A stretch of 6,920 nucleotides of DNA from a bacterium. Lineage in GTDB: Bacteria > UBA9089 > JASEGY01. Below, in pieces: positions 5,294 to 6,920 of this stretch. The notes beneath the pieces are model-generated. The model made no database searches and was not told the origin of the DNA. It saw only the letters and a list, made by a program, of their open reading frames with translations. Every line of letters begins with the position of its first letter. Position 1 is the first letter of the stretch. The DNA lies in contig JASEGY010000187.1 in NCBI GenBank assembly GCA_030019105.1, positions 1 through 6,920 of the forward strand, given 5' to 3'. The position numbers were made by a program, and so were the translations under genes.

Positions 5294-5316
5294 GGCCTTG
5301 TTCATCGTTTGGGCCA
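5294..5316 (-). repeat. 23-bp dispersed repeat, copy 5 (left end of the 428-bp island)
   Basis: Perfect match to the consensus on the minus strand, with C at the one variable position. Inverted partner of copy 6. Confidence 0.92.
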
Positions 5317-5515
5317 TTAGATCAAGCCCCGGAGGGGCACCCGATAATAGCCCACCGATTTATCGGTGGGATGGGAGGCCGAGCACCGACCGAGTCCCGT
5401 AGGGACGACTGAAAGAAGCTTAGCTTCAGCCGTCCCTTACGGGACTATAACACTGCTTGGGCCTCGCAGTCTGTCGGAGTGAAATAGAGAATCCCAATGT
5501 TCACGGCATCTTGTT

Positions 5516-5565
5516 GTAGTTGCAGAGCTTGCTCTGCCAAAACGTCGAGCAAGCTCGACCACTAC
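5516..5565. repeat. REPIN-like hairpin pair, GTAG...CTAC (GCAGAGC / GTCGAGC type)
   Basis: GTAG (5516-5519) and CTAC (5562-5565) bound GCAGAGC-TT-GCTCTGC (5522-5537) and GTCGAGC-AA-GCTCGAC (5544-5559). Its right hairpin and the sequence after it are the same as at the very start of the window. It lies at the centre of the inverted repeat formed by 5466-5479 and 5591-5604. Confidence 0.87.
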
Positions 5566-5698
5566 AAAATTGCGCACAGATAGATTTTCTCTCCGACAGA
5601 CTGCTCGGTTCCCAGCAATAAATTGCTGGGCTATTTTCATATGTCCCTACGGGACAAGATTCAAAGCGTAGCCGTATTACTCGCCGATTGATTATTAG

Positions 5699-5721
5699 TG
5701 GCCGAAACGATGAACAAGGCC
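5699..5721 (+). repeat. 23-bp dispersed repeat, copy 6 (right end of the 428-bp island)
   Basis: Perfect consensus match. Read outward from the island it starts GTG GCC GAA ACG, again giving the peptide MAETMNKA, here antisense to the end of pilT. Just outside it lies CCCGAAACCCGAAAC (5740-5754), a two-unit heptamer repeat that runs up to the pilT stop codon. Confidence 0.92.
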
Positions 5722-5754
5722 AAAAGCCAAAACTTTAAACCCGAAACCCGAAAC

Positions 5755-6834
5755 TTACATACCCTGGTCCTCCTCATAATACCCGCCGGCCAGGGCAAAT
5801 ATTTCTTTATCTGTAAATCGCTTAAGCATTTCAGTTTTAGATATCTTCCCCTCGTGAAGAAGACTGCGAAGCGATTGCGCCAGACTCTGCATTCCATCCC
5901 GGCCGCTTGTTTGGATAATGCTTGAAATCTGATGGGACTTCATCTCCCTGACACAGTTTCTTACCGCCGGTGTAGCTACTAATATCTCTACGGCTGGAAC
6001 TCTGCCGCTGCCGTCTTTCAAGGGTAGTAGAGATTGCGCAATAACGGCTTGCAGTGTTTCTGAAAGCTGAGTTCGGATCTGATTTTGTTGATGAGCCGGG
6101 AAGGCATCAATAAGCCGGTCAATAGTTTTGGCCGCAGATTTGGTATGGAGGGTAGCCAGAACAAGGTGGCCTGTTTCTGCTGCCGTTAAGGCCGTGGAAA
6201 TGGTTTCCAGGTCCCGCATTTCACCCACAAGGATAATATCCGGATCCTGCCTTAAAGCCCCCCTCAGGGCAAAGGTAAAGGAATCCGCATGAGAGCCGAT
6301 CTCTCTCTGATTAATTATACACCTCTTGTGGTGATGAACAAACTCGATAGGATCCTCGATGGTAATGATATGCTCTTGCCTGTGTTCGTTTATCCAGTCA
6401 AGCATAGCGGCCAGGGTAGTTGATTTTCCGCAGCCGGTTGGCCCGGTGACCAGGATAAGTCCATCCATAAGCTGCATTAATCTCTCTAAACTCTTTGGTA
6501 ACCCCAAATCTTCGAAGCTCTTCAGTCTTTCCGGGACCAACCTGAAGGCAGCGCTTAGACCCTTCCTGGTAGCATAAACGCTAACTCGATATCTTCCGGT
6601 TTCTAATTCCAGGGCGCTATCCAACTGAAGTTCTTCTTTAAGGATAGATTGCTGTTCTTCGGTAAGGATGCTATTAATCAAACTGCAGACTTTATCCTTA
6701 GTCAAAGCCGGCGCATCTGCCAGCCTGACCAAACTCCCATTTACCCGAAGGATAGGGGGAACACCTTCCGTCAGATGTAAATCAGATGCCCCATTTTTGT
6801 CGGCTAACTCCAGAAGATATCTAATATCATTCAT
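5755..6834 (-). CDS. pilT: Type IV pilus retraction ATPase (PilT family)
   Basis: PilT is the hexameric motor at the inner-membrane base of the type IV pilus that depolymerises pilin, powering twitching motility and DNA uptake. From the ATG at 6834 the protein is 359 aa, a normal length. An N-terminal PAS-like domain (GASDLHL at 15-21, LRVNGSL) precedes the RecA-like domain with Walker A GPTGCGKST (131-139), Asp box ITIEDPIEF (157-165), Walker B ILVGEMRD (201-208) and His box TGHLVLATLHT (221-231). The PilT-specific C-terminal motif, classically AIRNLIRE, reads AVRNCVRE (290-297), so it is closer to PilT than to PilB. I prefer 6834 over the ATG at 6840 because GGAGG (6844-6848) is 9 bases from it but only 3 from 6840, and family proteins begin at this point. 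No other pil gene is in view. The end of a MITE-like element lies 38 bases upstream. Confidence 0.93.
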   Translation of the reverse strand: MNDIRYLLELADKNGASDLHLTEGVPPILRVNGSLVRLADAPALTKDKVCSLINSILTEEQQSILKEELQLDSALELETGRYRVSVYATRKGLSAAFRLVPERLKSFEDLGLPKSLERLMQLMDGLILVTGPTGCGKSTTLAAMLDWINEHRQEHIITIEDPIEFVHHHKRCIINQREIGSHADSFTFALRGALRQDPDIILVGEMRDLETISTALTAAETGHLVLATLHTKSAAKTIDRLIDAFPAHQQNQIRTQLSETLQAVIAQSLLPLKDGSGRVPAVEILVATPAVRNCVREMKSHQISSIIQTSGRDGMQSLAQSLRSLLHEGKISKTEMLKRFTDKEIFALAGGYYEEDQGM

Positions 6835-6872
6835 ATTCATTCGCCTCCATTTTAGTTGGGATAATAGGTATA

Positions 6873-6920
6873 GCTCTTAAGATAAATATTTTGGGGTAAG
6901 CGAATTCAAGATAGGCTATG
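6873..6920. mobile_element. MITE-like foldback element, second copy, cut by the window end
   Basis: From GCTCTTAAGATAAATATTTT onward, 47 of 48 bases equal the complement of 2350-2397 (the only difference is C for T at 6916). It is inverted relative to the first copy and runs off the window, so the rest of the element should follow. It lies just upstream of pilT, as the first copy lies just upstream of the PHP gene, but with the opposite end facing the gene. Confidence 0.85.

Larger units (their letters stand above)
5294..5721. mobile_element. Non-coding hairpin island bounded by perfect 23-bp inverted repeats
   Basis: This 428-bp segment has no convincing gene. Inside, in order, are the hairpins GCCCC-GGA-GGGGC (5326-5338) and CCCACCGA-TTTA-TCGGTGGG (5351-5370), a 52-bp imperfect hairpin from GTCCCGT to GGGAC (5394-5445), an inverted repeat GCAGTCTGTCGGAG (5466-5479 with 5591-5604) enclosing a REPIN, CCCAGCAA-TAAA-TTGCTGGG (5611-5630) and GTCCC-TAC-GGGAC (5643-5655). 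Modules on the right are inverted versions of modules on the left (GTCCCGTAGGGAC, and ATAGCCCA followed by a hairpin). It may be a composite of nested insertions without transposase, moved in trans if at all. Confidence 0.6.

Noticed and set aside
5209..5412. Plus-strand open frame following the cysteine-rich gene
   Set aside because: It consists entirely of repeat sequence (heptamers, the 23-mer and hairpins), has no ribosome binding site and shows no protein-like pattern.

Overview
The window carries six protein genes: five on the minus strand and one small gene on the plus strand. The organism looks like an uncultivated, repeat-rich bacterium. The housekeeping genes are bacterial (queA, scpB), pilT points to type IV pili and therefore probably a Gram-negative-type cell, and consensus sigma-70 promoters and GGAGG ribosome binding sites are present. 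I cannot assign a phylum from sequence alone. The coding DNA looks ordinary. The gaps between genes do not: nearly every one is filled with short palindromes, terminal inverted repeats and 7-8 bp tandem repeats.

Layout from left to right. 1-54: the tail of a GTAG/CTAC-bounded hairpin pair (REPIN-like) and a 23-bp dispersed repeat. 65-1132: queA (queuosine tRNA modification), whose start lies in another copy of that repeat. 1244-2248: a PHP-superfamily metal-dependent phosphoesterase. 2256-2393: a foldback, MITE-like element directly upstream of the PHP gene. 2410-2534: heptamer tandem repeats in opposite orientations around the scpB stop codon. 2461-3075: scpB with a textbook promoter. 3204-3362: a pair of 23-bp repeats enclosing a REPIN. 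3364-4563: an AAA_14/DUF4143-type ATPase with a near-leaderless promoter overlapped by a perfect 40-bp palindrome. 4564-4992: gene-free, holding two palindromes, a strong plus-strand promoter and a REPIN. 4993-5208: a small cysteine-rich protein (DUF6485-like). 5209-5754: gene-free, almost entirely hairpin repeats, with its core bounded by two perfect 23-bp inverted repeats. 5755-6834: a PilT-type retraction ATPase. 6873-6920: a second, inverted copy of the end of the MITE-like element.

The genes do not form a visible pathway. queA, scpB and pilT are housekeeping or surface genes away from their usual partners: no tgt, scpA or pilB/pilC is in view. The strongest candidate for something undescribed is the repeat system. 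A 23-bp sequence occurs six times, mostly as inverted pairs or ends around REPIN-type hairpins. It encodes an outward-reading peptide start (MAETMNKA), and at queA this appears to supply the ribosome binding site and start codon of a conserved gene. A second candidate is the ATPase gene with its 40-bp palindromic operator-like site.
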